Source: Boseongicola sp. SB0665_bin_10
Lineage (GTDB): Bacteria > Pseudomonadota > Alphaproteobacteria > Rhodobacterales > Rhodobacteraceae
Direction: 5' to 3'
DNA length: 64,000 nt
Assembly: GCA_009838075.1 (NCBI GenBank)
Contig: VXSG01000111.1
Span: forward strand, 1 to 64,000
Shown here: positions 46,433-55,130 of the stretch, piece after piece
Numbering within the stretch: position 1 is the first letter of the stretch
Layout of the letters: every line of letters starts with the position of its first letter
The notes under the pieces: generated by a model
Database searches by the model: none
What the model saw: the letters and a program-made list of their open reading frames with translations, nothing else
What the model was told of the DNA's origin: nothing
Program-made: the position numbers and the translations under genes

Positions 46433-46837
46433 GTTCCTGCTGGATACCTGCTCGGTCACTAGGCTTGCCAACGGCGATCCGATCCACCCGAAAGCAACGG
46501 AACGGCTCAATGCGAACTACCGCGAGAGGGAAAGTGCATACGCGTCTCCTCTTTCTGCTTGGGAACCGGGGATGCTCGTTTCGCGCTCCCGGCTGAGATT
46601 GGAGCGCCCTGTTCTGAGATGGTTCGAAGGCTCTTTGGGCAAGGAAAAAATCACGCTGGCGGCACTTTCCGTACCAATGCTCGTGGAATCATCACTTTGC
46701 AGGGAACCGCACCCGGCGACCCTGCCGACCGGATAGTCATCGTGACGGCACGAGCGATGAACCTGACCATTCTCACGCGCGACCGCCTGATCCTGGATAA
46801 CAGCAAGGAAGGACATGTTCGCGCCATGAAGCGTTGA
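46425..46837 (+). pseudogene. Frameshifted PIN-domain (VapC-like) toxin
   Basis: The first frame reads EFLLDTCSVTRLANGDPIHP with the N-terminal metal aspartate, an SAWEPG glutamate motif, and LAALSVPMLVESS, then runs into a stop at 46736. The continuation, APGDPADRIVIVTARAMN and LTILTRDRLI with the C-terminal acidic residues, lies in another frame to 46837. A single missing base near 46692-46698 explains both. PIN toxins are ribonucleases; this one should be inactive unless the shift is programmed or an error. Confidence 0.7.
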
Positions 46838-47639
46838 CGCCGCGTCACCGCACGGCCTCGACTAGGCACGTCCAGTCCTGCCGCCGGAGCACGATTGGGA
46901 AACCATTCAGTTCGCGATCCCGATCAACCGGGCTGGACGACAGACGAAGTCCGCGGAGCCGCAGGTCGCCTCGACCGCCGCGGCCGAAATTGCACGAGGA
47001 AATGTCGCACGCGGGTCTTCATCCGACGTGCGAGGGCGACTGCGTGTCAAGCTGCAGGACGTCATCGCAAATGCAACCGCGCGGCATCGCGGATGGCTGC
47101 AATTCATGGTCTTTGCTTTGTCACCTCGCCAAAGTGAGGAAACGAAACTCTCCTGTCGCAACGAGACTCGCATGGTGACTGGCAGCACCCTCGGCAGCAG
47201 CCAACGGGATGCTGGAACACTTGATTCATTCCGAAAGCAGGTGCTGACGAGGCGTTCCGATCCGCCTCCGCGGAAGGCAAGGAGCAAGCAGCCGGCACGT
47301 CCCGGGCGGAACCCGAAGACCGGGGAGGCGGCGACGATCCGTCCGCGCCGGGTCGTCACGTTCACGCCGGGCGGCAAGGTGAGGTCTCGGGCCGCGACCG
47401 GGAACCGCGCCTGCCGCGGCCATTTGGTCGGCCAGCGCGCCGAACATCGTTTCCGCGACAGGCGACAGACCCCGGTCCGCAGCCCGCCCCAAACTGGATT
47501 CCGGCTCCGCTTCCGGCACGCCAGCGCGCTCTTCCGGAACAGTCATGGCCTTTCCGACGGCAATTCGCACCGTTCGCCTTGATTGACAGCATCGCCTCCT
47601 CAAGCCAGAATTGGCTGGAAGACACACGGGGGAAACCTG
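46838..47639. other. Low-information region with an HU/IHF trace
   Basis: About 800 bases after the broken toxin. Open frames on both strands have no domain pattern except the HU/IHF-like stretch listed separately at 47290-47400. The end carries the GGGGGAAA ribosome site of the RTX-like gene. Confidence 0.4.
47290..47400 (+). pseudogene. HU/IHF-family DNA-binding protein C-terminal remnant
   Basis: The plus-strand frame here contains GRNPKTGEAATIRPRRVVTF followed by PGGKVRSR, the beta-arm and C-terminal helix pattern of HU/IHF proteins (normally GRNPKTGE...RRVVTFRPG.KLK). The N-terminal helices expected about 55 residues earlier were not recognised in any frame, so this seems a decayed fragment embedded in a longer non-homologous frame. 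Confidence 0.4.
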
Positions 47640-48116
47640 GTGACGCGTACGTCAGCAGCCGCAACCATGATCCTGGCGGCCTCGGCAAGCACTGTCCGTG
47701 CCGGTCCTGAAAGCGCTGACGCACCCGACTTTGGCTGCTGGGGAAGCTGGAACCAGCACACGTGCGAAACCATCGTGTCCGGGACCGAGGGCACCGACCT
47801 CCTGCACGGGGACCGGGACAGCAACCACCTCAAGGGTCATGGAGGCAGCGACCACCTGTTCGGATACGCAGGCAACGACCACCTGCACGGAGGAGCCGGA
47901 AATGACCACCTGCACGGAGGAGCCGGAAACGACCGCCTGTTCGGGGGTGGCGGAAACGACTGGCCGTGGGGCGGCTGGGGAAACGACCGACTGCTCAATT
48001 CCACATCGCCGCAAGAAACAATGAACGCGGCGTCGATCTGGCGGCTCCCAATCCTTCGGGATGATCTTGCGTGCAGATTTGGGGGCAGGACGACGGCATC
48101 AGGGTGTACAGGATAG
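47640..48116 (+). CDS. Short RTX-repeat (calcium-binding) secreted protein
   Basis: A 158-residue protein. GTG at 47640 follows GGGGGAAA at 6 nt and gives a signal-peptide-like start (MTRTSAAATMILAASASTVRA, cut here as TRTSAAATMILAASAS), cleaved near residue 21. Residues 46-118 hold about seven RTX nonapeptides, the best being GYAGNDHLH, GGAGNDHLH, GGAGNDRLF and GGWGNDRLL, which fold as a calcium-bound beta roll. Unlike usual RTX proteins it has a Sec-like signal and lacks a type I secretion C-terminus; the last 38 residues look unrelated and may come from a frameshift. An autotransporter gene follows about 60 nt later. Confidence 0.65.
   Translation: MTRTSAAATMILAASASTVRAGPESADAPDFGCWGSWNQHTCETIVSGTEGTDLLHGDRDSNHLKGHGGSDHLFGYAGNDHLHGGAGNDHLHGGAGNDRLFGGGGNDWPWGGWGNDRLLNSTSPQETMNAASIWRLPILRDDLACRFGGRTTASGCTG
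47880..47933 (+). repeat. 27-bp tandem repeat inside the RTX-like gene
   Basis: Two direct copies of a 27-bp unit (47880-47906 and 47907-47933), differing at one base, code for consecutive HLHGGAGND units. The near identity suggests recent duplication, the usual way RTX arrays grow and shrink. Confidence 0.85.
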
Positions 48117-48177
48117 GTTCGATAGGATCATCGGATCCAAGAGGCCCGACGAGACCAACCGGAGAAGGATTGTCGTC

Positions 48178-51036
48178 ATGGCATTCGGACAGATCAATGC
48201 GGAATTTCATCGCGAAGCGCTGCAACACAACGCCGGGAAACATCTCGAACTGGATGAAAGGGAACGGAACCAAGAAGCCGAAGGCATGAGAATCCCATGG
48301 CGGAATCGGGACCCATGTCGGGTTGAGGCCATCATCGGGACAAAATCCATCGTGAACGCGATTCGTCGAATTTCGCTGTGCGGCGGCCTTCTCGGAACCG
48401 GTGCCCGAACGTTGACCACCGCCACATCGACGCTTTTTGTGTTCGGCCTGTTCGTTCTGTCTGGCGTCACGACCCATCCAGGGGCCGCCCTGGCGCAGGC
48501 GCAGGACGACTGCCCGCTCACTCCCGGTGTCACGCCCCCGCCGGATCCGACCGTGACGGCGCAAGAAGTGGAGAGTGGCAGCGCCACCCTAGGGGATTTC
48601 GCGTTGGCGGTGAGGGCACAGTTCAAGAGCCGCGGCTCGGAAACCGTGTCAGCGGAACAGCTTGCATTCGCGGGATGCCGGCTTCGACTCGAGCGCGGCC
48701 CGTTTCGTTCCGGTTCCACTTACATCGTAACGCTGACGCCTGATGGCCGAGTGTATCTGCATGCCAAGGACATGTCCCTTTCGGCCGGCAGCCTGAAACC
48801 CGCGATTTACGCCGGGATTCTTTCTGTACTCGGTGTCCCCCGGACGGTCTTGGCGGACCTGCAGTCTCCGAACCCTGGTGCCAGGGACCGCGCCCAGTTC
48901 AGGCTTCTCGAGATTCTGAGAAACGAGGGGCATGGCTCGTTCGACCTGACCGGAGGGGTGGCGGGCGTTCGACCGGGATTCCCGGGCGCGAGCGGCTACG
49001 CTGCCGCCTATGTCTCGGTCAATACGGAGCAGCCGCTCGTGTTGCTCGCCGGATTCGATCTCGACGCATCTCACTTGAGGGACGAAGACATCAACTACGG
49101 CAATCCGGCGATTACCGCCAGGGACGTTGTGGACCGCGAGACACTGAAGGAATTCGTCACCGAAGCGTTGCGATTCCTTGGCGGAGCCCTGAGCGGCGCG
49201 CGGACCACGGCGGAATCCAGAGCGGCTTTTGCAAAGGCCAGGCTTGCGCTCAGAGATCCGAACGGGCCATGGAGACATGGCTCCGTCTATCTCTATGTGC
49301 TGGACCGAACCAGCAACATCATCCTGGTTCATGGAGCATTTCCGGACAGATTCGAGCTCCGCCCGCTGGTGCCGACCGTCCGTGACGTGGTGACGGGGAA
49401 GCTGGTCCTTCCGCAGGTTCTCGAGGCAGCGAGCAGCAGCCCGGAAGGCGGTTTCGTGGAATACTACTTTGACGACCCCTCGGACGCCACCGACAGCGCC
49501 GACATCCCCAAGCTGGGTTATGCAAGAGAGTTCACCAGGACGACCACGGCAAGGGACGGGTCCGAAGTCACGACCAGGCTCGTCATCGGCTCGGGCGTCT
49601 ACCTCAAAGCGCCGGAGGCGACCGCTGTGCACCAGGGCACGGTGATCGAGTCCGTGCTGCCTCAGATGATGCGCGCCATGACCGCGAGTACGGTCGATGC
49701 CATTTCGAGCCGCATCCAGCAGGCGACGTCCGGTGCCCCACCCGCCAGAGATCTCAGTCTGGCGGGCGCCTCCACGCTCCCCGCAGCGCTGCTGGTCAAC
49801 CGGCAGGCGCTGGAAAGTGGCACGCTCGATCCCGGTCGGCTGCTTGAGGGCTCGTCCTTTGTTATGGCGCTCGACACGCCGGGCACCGGACAGGGGCGAA
49901 ACCTGACCTTTTGGGGAAGCGGAGACTATCGCAAGTTTTCAGGTGGCAACCCGCAGGCAATGACCTACGACGGCAACGTGACAAGCGCCAACCTCGGGAT
50001 GGATGGCAAACTGGGTGCGAACACGCTGGCAGGAGTGCTGCTGGCGCGGGCGACAGGAAAAGCGGATTACACGGATTCCAATTCACGTTCGGGCGAACTC
50101 ACATCCACCGTGACGAGCTTCAACCCCTATGTGAACTGGCAGGCGTCGGGTGGCATCAATCTTTGGGCGACGGTCGGCGTCGGCTCGGGCGAAGTCGAGG
50201 TCGAGGACTCGTCCGGCACACAAGCGAGCGATCTCTCGTGGCGGATGGCGGCGGCCGGCGTCAACGGGCCGCTCGTGGCCAGCGATCAGCTGATCTCCGG
50301 GGGCACGACGCACCTGAGGGTAAAGGGCGAAACCGCATTCACGCGCGGCGGACTCGACGGATCCGAAACCATCGAGAGCATGACCTTGAATGCCAGCCGG
50401 CACCGGCTGATGCTCGAAGGTTCGCATGTCCAGGATCTTGCCTCGGGGGGCACGCTCACACCGTCGATCGAGATTGGCTTGCGGAGTGACGGCGGGGACG
50501 GAGAAACCGGCACCAGCGTCGAAGCCGGCGCTGGTCTGCGCTACGACAACCTGGCCAATGGACTTGCCATCGAAGCCCGGGCCCGAACACTGCTCGCGCA
50601 TAGCGGCGACTACGAGGAATGGGGCGTGAGCGCGAGCATCCGCCTCGACCCGGGCGCACGCGGCCGCGGCCGGTGGTTCGCACTGACCTCGGACGTGGGC
50701 GCGACGGCGGGCGGCGCGGAGCGTCTCTGGGCGGCGCGGGACGCGCCGGGCCTCGTGCCGGGCCTCGTGCCGGAGGACGGCTTCGAGGCGTCGCGGAGCC
50801 TCAGGGCGGAGGCAGGCTGGGGGCTTCCGGCCTTCGGCGGCCGGTTCACGGGCACGCCGAACGCGGGCGTCGGGCTGGACGGCGACGGCGTGCGCGAGGC
50901 GCGCGTGGGCTGGCGGCTGACGCCGGCCGCGAAGGACGCCCCCGACCTCGAGCTCAGCTTCGACGCCGCGCGCCGGGAGACCGACGACCGCGCGCCGGCC
51001 GGCACCCTGATGCTCAAGGGAACCGTCAGGTGGTGA
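48178..51036 (+). CDS. Autotransporter with tandem Cache-like sensory domains in the passenger
   Basis: A protein of about 952 residues. A hydrophobic segment (LFVFGLFVLSGVTTHPGAA) ends near residue 106 as a Sec signal. Residues 135-292 look like a degenerate Cache domain (STYIVTLTPDGRVYLHAKD, GYAAAYVSV, LLAGFDL) and 325-475 a clear one (GSVYLYVLDRTSNIILVHGA, GGFVEYYFDDP, VIGSGVYL). From about 573 to the end is a beta-barrel of autotransporter type, closing with LMLKGTVRW, the terminal aromatic needed for barrel insertion. Cache domains normally sense small ligands in periplasmic parts of chemoreceptors. ATG 48178 has GGAGAAGGA at 8 nt; GTG 48352, directly before the signal, is an alternative. 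The last 400 bp are much richer in G+C than the rest. Confidence 0.75.
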   Translation: MAFGQINAEFHREALQHNAGKHLELDERERNQEAEGMRIPWRNRDPCRVEAIIGTKSIVNAIRRISLCGGLLGTGARTLTTATSTLFVFGLFVLSGVTTHPGAALAQAQDDCPLTPGVTPPPDPTVTAQEVESGSATLGDFALAVRAQFKSRGSETVSAEQLAFAGCRLRLERGPFRSGSTYIVTLTPDGRVYLHAKDMSLSAGSLKPAIYAGILSVLGVPRTVLADLQSPNPGARDRAQFRLLEILRNEGHGSFDLTGGVAGVRPGFPGASGYAAAYVSVNTEQPLVLLAGFDLDASHLRDEDINYGNPAITARDVVDRETLKEFVTEALRFLGGALSGARTTAESRAAFAKARLALRDPNGPWRHGSVYLYVLDRTSNIILVHGAFPDRFELRPLVPTVRDVVTGKLVLPQVLEAASSSPEGGFVEYYFDDPSDATDSADIPKLGYAREFTRTTTARDGSEVTTRLVIGSGVYLKAPEATAVHQGTVIESVLPQMMRAMTASTVDAISSRIQQATSGAPPARDLSLAGASTLPAALLVNRQALESGTLDPGRLLEGSSFVMALDTPGTGQGRNLTFWGSGDYRKFSGGNPQAMTYDGNVTSANLGMDGKLGANTLAGVLLARATGKADYTDSNSRSGELTSTVTSFNPYVNWQASGGINLWATVGVGSGEVEVEDSSGTQASDLSWRMAAAGVNGPLVASDQLISGGTTHLRVKGETAFTRGGLDGSETIESMTLNASRHRLMLEGSHVQDLASGGTLTPSIEIGLRSDGGDGETGTSVEAGAGLRYDNLANGLAIEARARTLLAHSGDYEEWGVSASIRLDPGARGRGRWFALTSDVGATAGGAERLWAARDAPGLVPGLVPEDGFEASRSLRAEAGWGLPAFGGRFTGTPNAGVGLDGDGVREARVGWRLTPAAKDAPDLELSFDAARRETDDRAPAGTLMLKGTVRW

Positions 51037-52131
51037 AGTTCGGCAAGCCGCCAGCGGTCGAGGCCGGGGACGGCGCCCTCGCCTGAGCGGTGCCCGGGTG
51101 GGTGTATCGCCACGCCTGGAAAAGGCATGGCGGCACCGCCCCGCGCGGGCGCATGAGCCGGGGTCGAGGGACACGGCGGAGCGGACCTGGATTTCGTCCT
51201 GCCCGACCGTGACGATTCGCAACTGAGCGCAGATGAACATTGCCCCCGCTCATGCACGACGGTTGTCAGCTTCCTCCACGCCTCGTCCGGCATGGCTTCC
51301 GCCAGGTCGAAGTTCTGCGCGACGAACGCGCCCGAGAGCTTCTGGACGGCAATGCGCTGCCGCACGTCCCTTATGCTTCGGAAGGAGAGGCGGCTCCGCT
51401 CGCCCCGCCTTCCGCTTCCTGATGACCGCATCCCGGCTCCTGAACGCCGCGTTGACCGCCTCGTCGCAGTCGGCGGAGCGGAACGTGCCGCCACGCTCCT
51501 CAACCTCCGAGCGCACGAAGTCGCGGATCGTGGCGCGCAGGCCGGTCCGCTTCAGGTCCGTCCCCCTGTGGTCCACGAGGCCTTCGTCGGCTTCCCGGAA
51601 GCATGCGGCGGCAAGGTTGCAGGCCCGGCGTTGCTGGCGGACCATCTCATGCGGCAGGTCCGGGTTCTTCGGGCAGGCCCTGATCTTTCTCGTGCCGTTG
51701 ACAAGGACGCCTGCCGTGACGGGCGTCTTGGACGGAAGCGAGATCCGCAGCGAGGCGGCGAACGCCGGACCGGACGGATTGATCGTTCTCTTCCAGAAGC
51801 CCGACGCCTCCTCCCTGAAGTTCGAGGGCATGTCTGACGTCCGGACATCCTGGCCGGGCGACGCCGTCCGGTGCGGCAGCCACCACGTGGACTGTCTTTC
51901 CGCGCAGCGCGCGTTCCAGCAGGGCGACAGGGCCTCGTCGCCTGTGATCGCCGCCGGGTCCAACGCCACGGGCGGCATGCCCGTCTCGAGGCCGTCGAAG
52001 CGGCGCTCGTCCTCGGATGTCGGGCGAGGACCGCAGTCCTGCGCTGCCGGCACGGCAATGGAGCGCTGTGCCCGGTTCGACCGGAACCCGGGCCCTGCAA
52101 TGTCCCCCGGGCATCCGCTTATGTCGTTCAT
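51037..52131 (-). pseudogene. Decayed TnpB-like transposon gene
   Basis: Minus-strand fragments in three frames resemble an IS200/IS605-group TnpB protein. Frame one, from 52131, has an N-terminal part with FREEASGFWKRT, GTRKIRACPKNPDL and CDEAVNAAFRSRDAVIRKRK. Near 51400 the match moves to a second frame (LSFRSIRDVRQRIAVQKL, then AWRKLTTVVHERGQ). At about 51240 one base is missing and a third frame continues FICAQLRIVTVGQDEIQVRS and VSLDPG. The RuvC-like nuclease body and zinc ribbon after DPG are not recognisable. No TnpA gene is present. The remnant abuts the end of the autotransporter gene. Confidence 0.5.
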
Positions 52132-52415
52132 GGCGTCTTCCTCCCAGCCGACGTCACCTGGATTGCGCCGTGACCGCCCTGCGTCACGTCACCATCCACG
52201 ATCCGCGACTTGCCATATGTTCCTGTATTGTTCACAGAAGAACGCCTGAAATGTTGCGTTCGTTGCTTGTTGGTGATGCAGCGGGCTGCCGTGGATATCG
52301 GCGACCAAGCGGCGGCATTCAACAGCGCAAATGCAACTTGCCCGCCCATGCGTTGACGACGGCATGAGGGCGCACATAGGGTCCGCGAAACATTCCGCGA
52401 CGACGAATCGGGCCC

Positions 52416-54875
52416 ATGCCAAAGCAAGACCTTCCAAGCCACGTCCGGGTCGTCATCGTCGGTGGCGGCATCATGGGCTGCGGCCTCGCATACCATCTCG
52501 GCCATGAGGGCTGGGGCGAGGACACCGTGCTTCTTGAAAAGGCCGAGCTGACCAGCGGATCGACCTGGCATGCCGCCGGCCAGATCACGCGCTCCACCAG
52601 CTCATACGGCCTCGGGCGGATGGTCGACTACAACATCAGCCTCTATGCCGGACTGCTTGAACAGGAGACCGGGCAGCCGGTGACATGGCACGGATGCGGA
52701 TCGCTGAGAGTGGCCTATGCCGATGACGAAATGGACTGGCTGCGCCAGACGCTCTCGGTCGGCCGCGCGCTTGGCTTCGACATCGAACTCGTCGACCCGG
52801 AGTTCATTGCCGGCAAGCACCCGTTCTACAGCCTCGACGGCGTGCTCGGCGCACTCTACACGCCGGATGACGGCCACGTCGACCCGTCGAACGCGACCAT
52901 GGCCCTTGCAACCGGCGCCCGACAGCAGGGAGTCAGGATCTTCCGCCGTTGTCGCGCCCTGAATGTCTCCGCGAACGATGCCGGAGAATGGGTGGTCGAG
53001 ACCGAAAGGGGCACGATCACGTGCGAGCACGTGGTCAATGCGGGCGGCACCTACGCCCGGCAGATGGGGGAATGGTCAGGCCTGCAATTGCCCATGACCT
53101 CGATGACGCATCACTACCTGGTCACCGAACCCGTGCCGGAATTCCAGGATCTGGAGCCGGAGCTCCCCGTTATTCGCGACGACCGGCTGGTCTCGGGCTA
53201 CATCCGCATGGAACAGAAACGGGGCCTCATCGGGATCTACGAAAAGGAGAACCCGAATTCCGTCTGGCACGACCATTGCCCCTGGGACGCCGAGAACGAA
53301 CTGTTCGACGCCGACCTTGACCGCATCATGCCCTGGCTTGCCAACGCCCTTGACCGGATGCCGGTGCTTGCCGAGCTCGGCATCACGCGGGAGGTGCACG
53401 GCGCCATCAGCCACCCGCCGGACGGCAACCCGCTGATCGGACCCGCGCCGGGCGCACGCAACTACTGGTGCTGCTGCGGCACGCAGATCGGCATCGGATG
53501 GGGGCCGGGCCTGTCCCGGGAACTGGCGCGATGGATGGTCCACGGTGCGGCGGACATCTCGATGCGCGAGCTCGATCCGCGCCGATTCGGGCCCTACGCG
53601 ACGAAGAGCTGGCAGGTGACGAAGGCGCACGAGGACTATTGCCTGCGCCACGAAGTCCCGTTTCCGGAATTCAATCGCCTTGCGGGCCGGCCAATCAAGC
53701 CCTCGCCCATCCATGACCTGCTCCATGCCAAGGGGGCGGTGCATGAGGAGGTGTTCGGTTTCGAGCGACCGCGCTGGTTTGCGAGAGATGGCGTCGCGCA
53801 GCGCGACCACTACTCTTTCCGCCGGAACATCGTCCACGACATGATTGGCGAGGAGGTGCGGGCGGTCCGCGAGCGGGTCGGCATCATGGACATCACGGCG
53901 TTCGCGAAAGTCGAGGTCACCGGTCCCCAGGCCCGCGAATTCCTGGATCGCCTGGTCGCGAACCGGCTGCCGTCCAGGGACGGATCGGTGGCGCTCACGC
54001 ACATGCTGAACCGGCGCGGACGGATCGAGCTCGAAACCACGATCACGCGCCTAGGCGCCGGGCGGTACTACCTTGTCTGCGCCGCGTTCTTCGAGAACGT
54101 CCTGATCGACCACCTGCAGGGCCACCTCGCCGGGGAGGACGTGGAAATCAACTCGCGTTCCGAATCCTGGTCGGCGCTGGCCCTGAGTGGCCCCCGGGCA
54201 AGGGAGGTGTTGAAAGCCTGCACGGACGCCGACCTTTCCAACGCCGGCTTCCGCTGGCTTTCGGCGCGGGACATCACGGTCGCCGGCCACCCGCTGCTGG
54301 CCCTCAGAATGTCCTATTCGGGCGAGCTTGGCTGGGAACTCCACATGCCGAATGACGCCTGCCGGACGGTGTATGAAGCGCTCCGGGAAGCTGGGTCTCC
54401 GCACGGAATCGCGGACTACGGCAGCTTTGCGATGAACGCCTTGCGGATGGAGAAGGCGTTCAAGGGAGCACGCGAGCTGACGAACGAAGTGACGCTTCCC
54501 GAAGCCGATGTCATGCCGTTCGTCAGCCTTGACAAGAAGTATCTCGGCGCGGACGCGACGAGGCGCAGCGCCAAGGCCGCCTCCGAAGGTGCCTTGCCCT
54601 GGATCTGCGCCTATCTCGAAATCGAGCCCGATGGCGTCAATGACGGGCATGGCGGCGAGGCGGTCCTGCGGGACGGGCAGGTCGTCGGCGCCACAACGTC
54701 GGTCGCCTATGGCCACAGCGTCGGCAAGATCCTGGCCTTCGCCTATATCGAACAGGCTGCACGCATCCCCGGTGCGGAGGTGGAGGTGGTGATCGCCGGA
54801 ATGCCCCGCAAGGGAAGAGTTCTTTCAGAGCCCGTCCACGACCCGGCCTCGAACCTGCCGCGGACCGACGGTTGA
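52416..54875 (+). CDS. FAD/GcvT-type dimethylglycine/sarcosine dehydrogenase-like protein (3 of 3)
   Basis: An 819-residue protein with the same two-part architecture as the two minus-strand copies: FAD motif RVVIVGGGIMGCGLAYHL at residue 11, SGSTWHAAGQITRSTSSYG near residue 47, linker with PSPIHDLLHAKGAVHEEVFG near residue 428, and GcvT domain with MSYSGELGWELHMPND near residue 632 and a conserved DKKYLGAD near residue 705. It stands 255 bp upstream of the hydantoinase operon on the same strand and may be its first gene or a separately promoted partner. The substrate is presumably an N-methylated amino acid such as sarcosine; this is inferred. Confidence 0.88.
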   Translation: MPKQDLPSHVRVVIVGGGIMGCGLAYHLGHEGWGEDTVLLEKAELTSGSTWHAAGQITRSTSSYGLGRMVDYNISLYAGLLEQETGQPVTWHGCGSLRVAYADDEMDWLRQTLSVGRALGFDIELVDPEFIAGKHPFYSLDGVLGALYTPDDGHVDPSNATMALATGARQQGVRIFRRCRALNVSANDAGEWVVETERGTITCEHVVNAGGTYARQMGEWSGLQLPMTSMTHHYLVTEPVPEFQDLEPELPVIRDDRLVSGYIRMEQKRGLIGIYEKENPNSVWHDHCPWDAENELFDADLDRIMPWLANALDRMPVLAELGITREVHGAISHPPDGNPLIGPAPGARNYWCCCGTQIGIGWGPGLSRELARWMVHGAADISMRELDPRRFGPYATKSWQVTKAHEDYCLRHEVPFPEFNRLAGRPIKPSPIHDLLHAKGAVHEEVFGFERPRWFARDGVAQRDHYSFRRNIVHDMIGEEVRAVRERVGIMDITAFAKVEVTGPQAREFLDRLVANRLPSRDGSVALTHMLNRRGRIELETTITRLGAGRYYLVCAAFFENVLIDHLQGHLAGEDVEINSRSESWSALALSGPRAREVLKACTDADLSNAGFRWLSARDITVAGHPLLALRMSYSGELGWELHMPNDACRTVYEALREAGSPHGIADYGSFAMNALRMEKAFKGARELTNEVTLPEADVMPFVSLDKKYLGADATRRSAKAASEGALPWICAYLEIEPDGVNDGHGGEAVLRDGQVVGATTSVAYGHSVGKILAFAYIEQAARIPGAEVEVVIAGMPRKGRVLSEPVHDPASNLPRTDG

Positions 54876-55130
54876 AGGGCCGGGCGGGGGCTGCCGGCGC
54901 AGAATCCTTCCCGACGCGATTCGACGCGCGATTTTCGTTGACGGAAGTGCCGTTTCTTTCCAGTTTCGGCGCATGAGGAGGAGCGAGGCCCGTGACGAGA
55001 TGCCGGCCATAAGGTGCATCGCGACGCTTCGCAGGTCGACAGGCTGCGATCTCGTGGCCCGAAGGCTGCTCCCTCGGCAGCAGCCGCCATTCAGGCCTGA
55101 TCCGCAACTCGACCATTCGGAACCCGCTCC
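54876..55130. promoter_or_regulatory. Leader/promoter region of the hydantoinase operon
   Basis: This 255-bp gap is the only sizeable break between the third dehydrogenase and the closely packed operon that follows, so a promoter for the operon is likely here. A sequence with lower G+C (ATTTTCGTTGACGG) lies at 54931-54944. No regulator gene or confident promoter boxes were recognised. Confidence 0.3.

Noticed and set aside
47226..47627. A 133-codon minus-strand frame over the HU/IHF trace
   Set aside because: The plus strand explains the conserved pattern better; the minus frame has no family resemblance.
47880..47933. Tandem repeats as a possible CRISPR array
   Set aside because: The 27-bp units are directly adjacent, in frame and code for RTX nonapeptides; no spacers and no cas genes.
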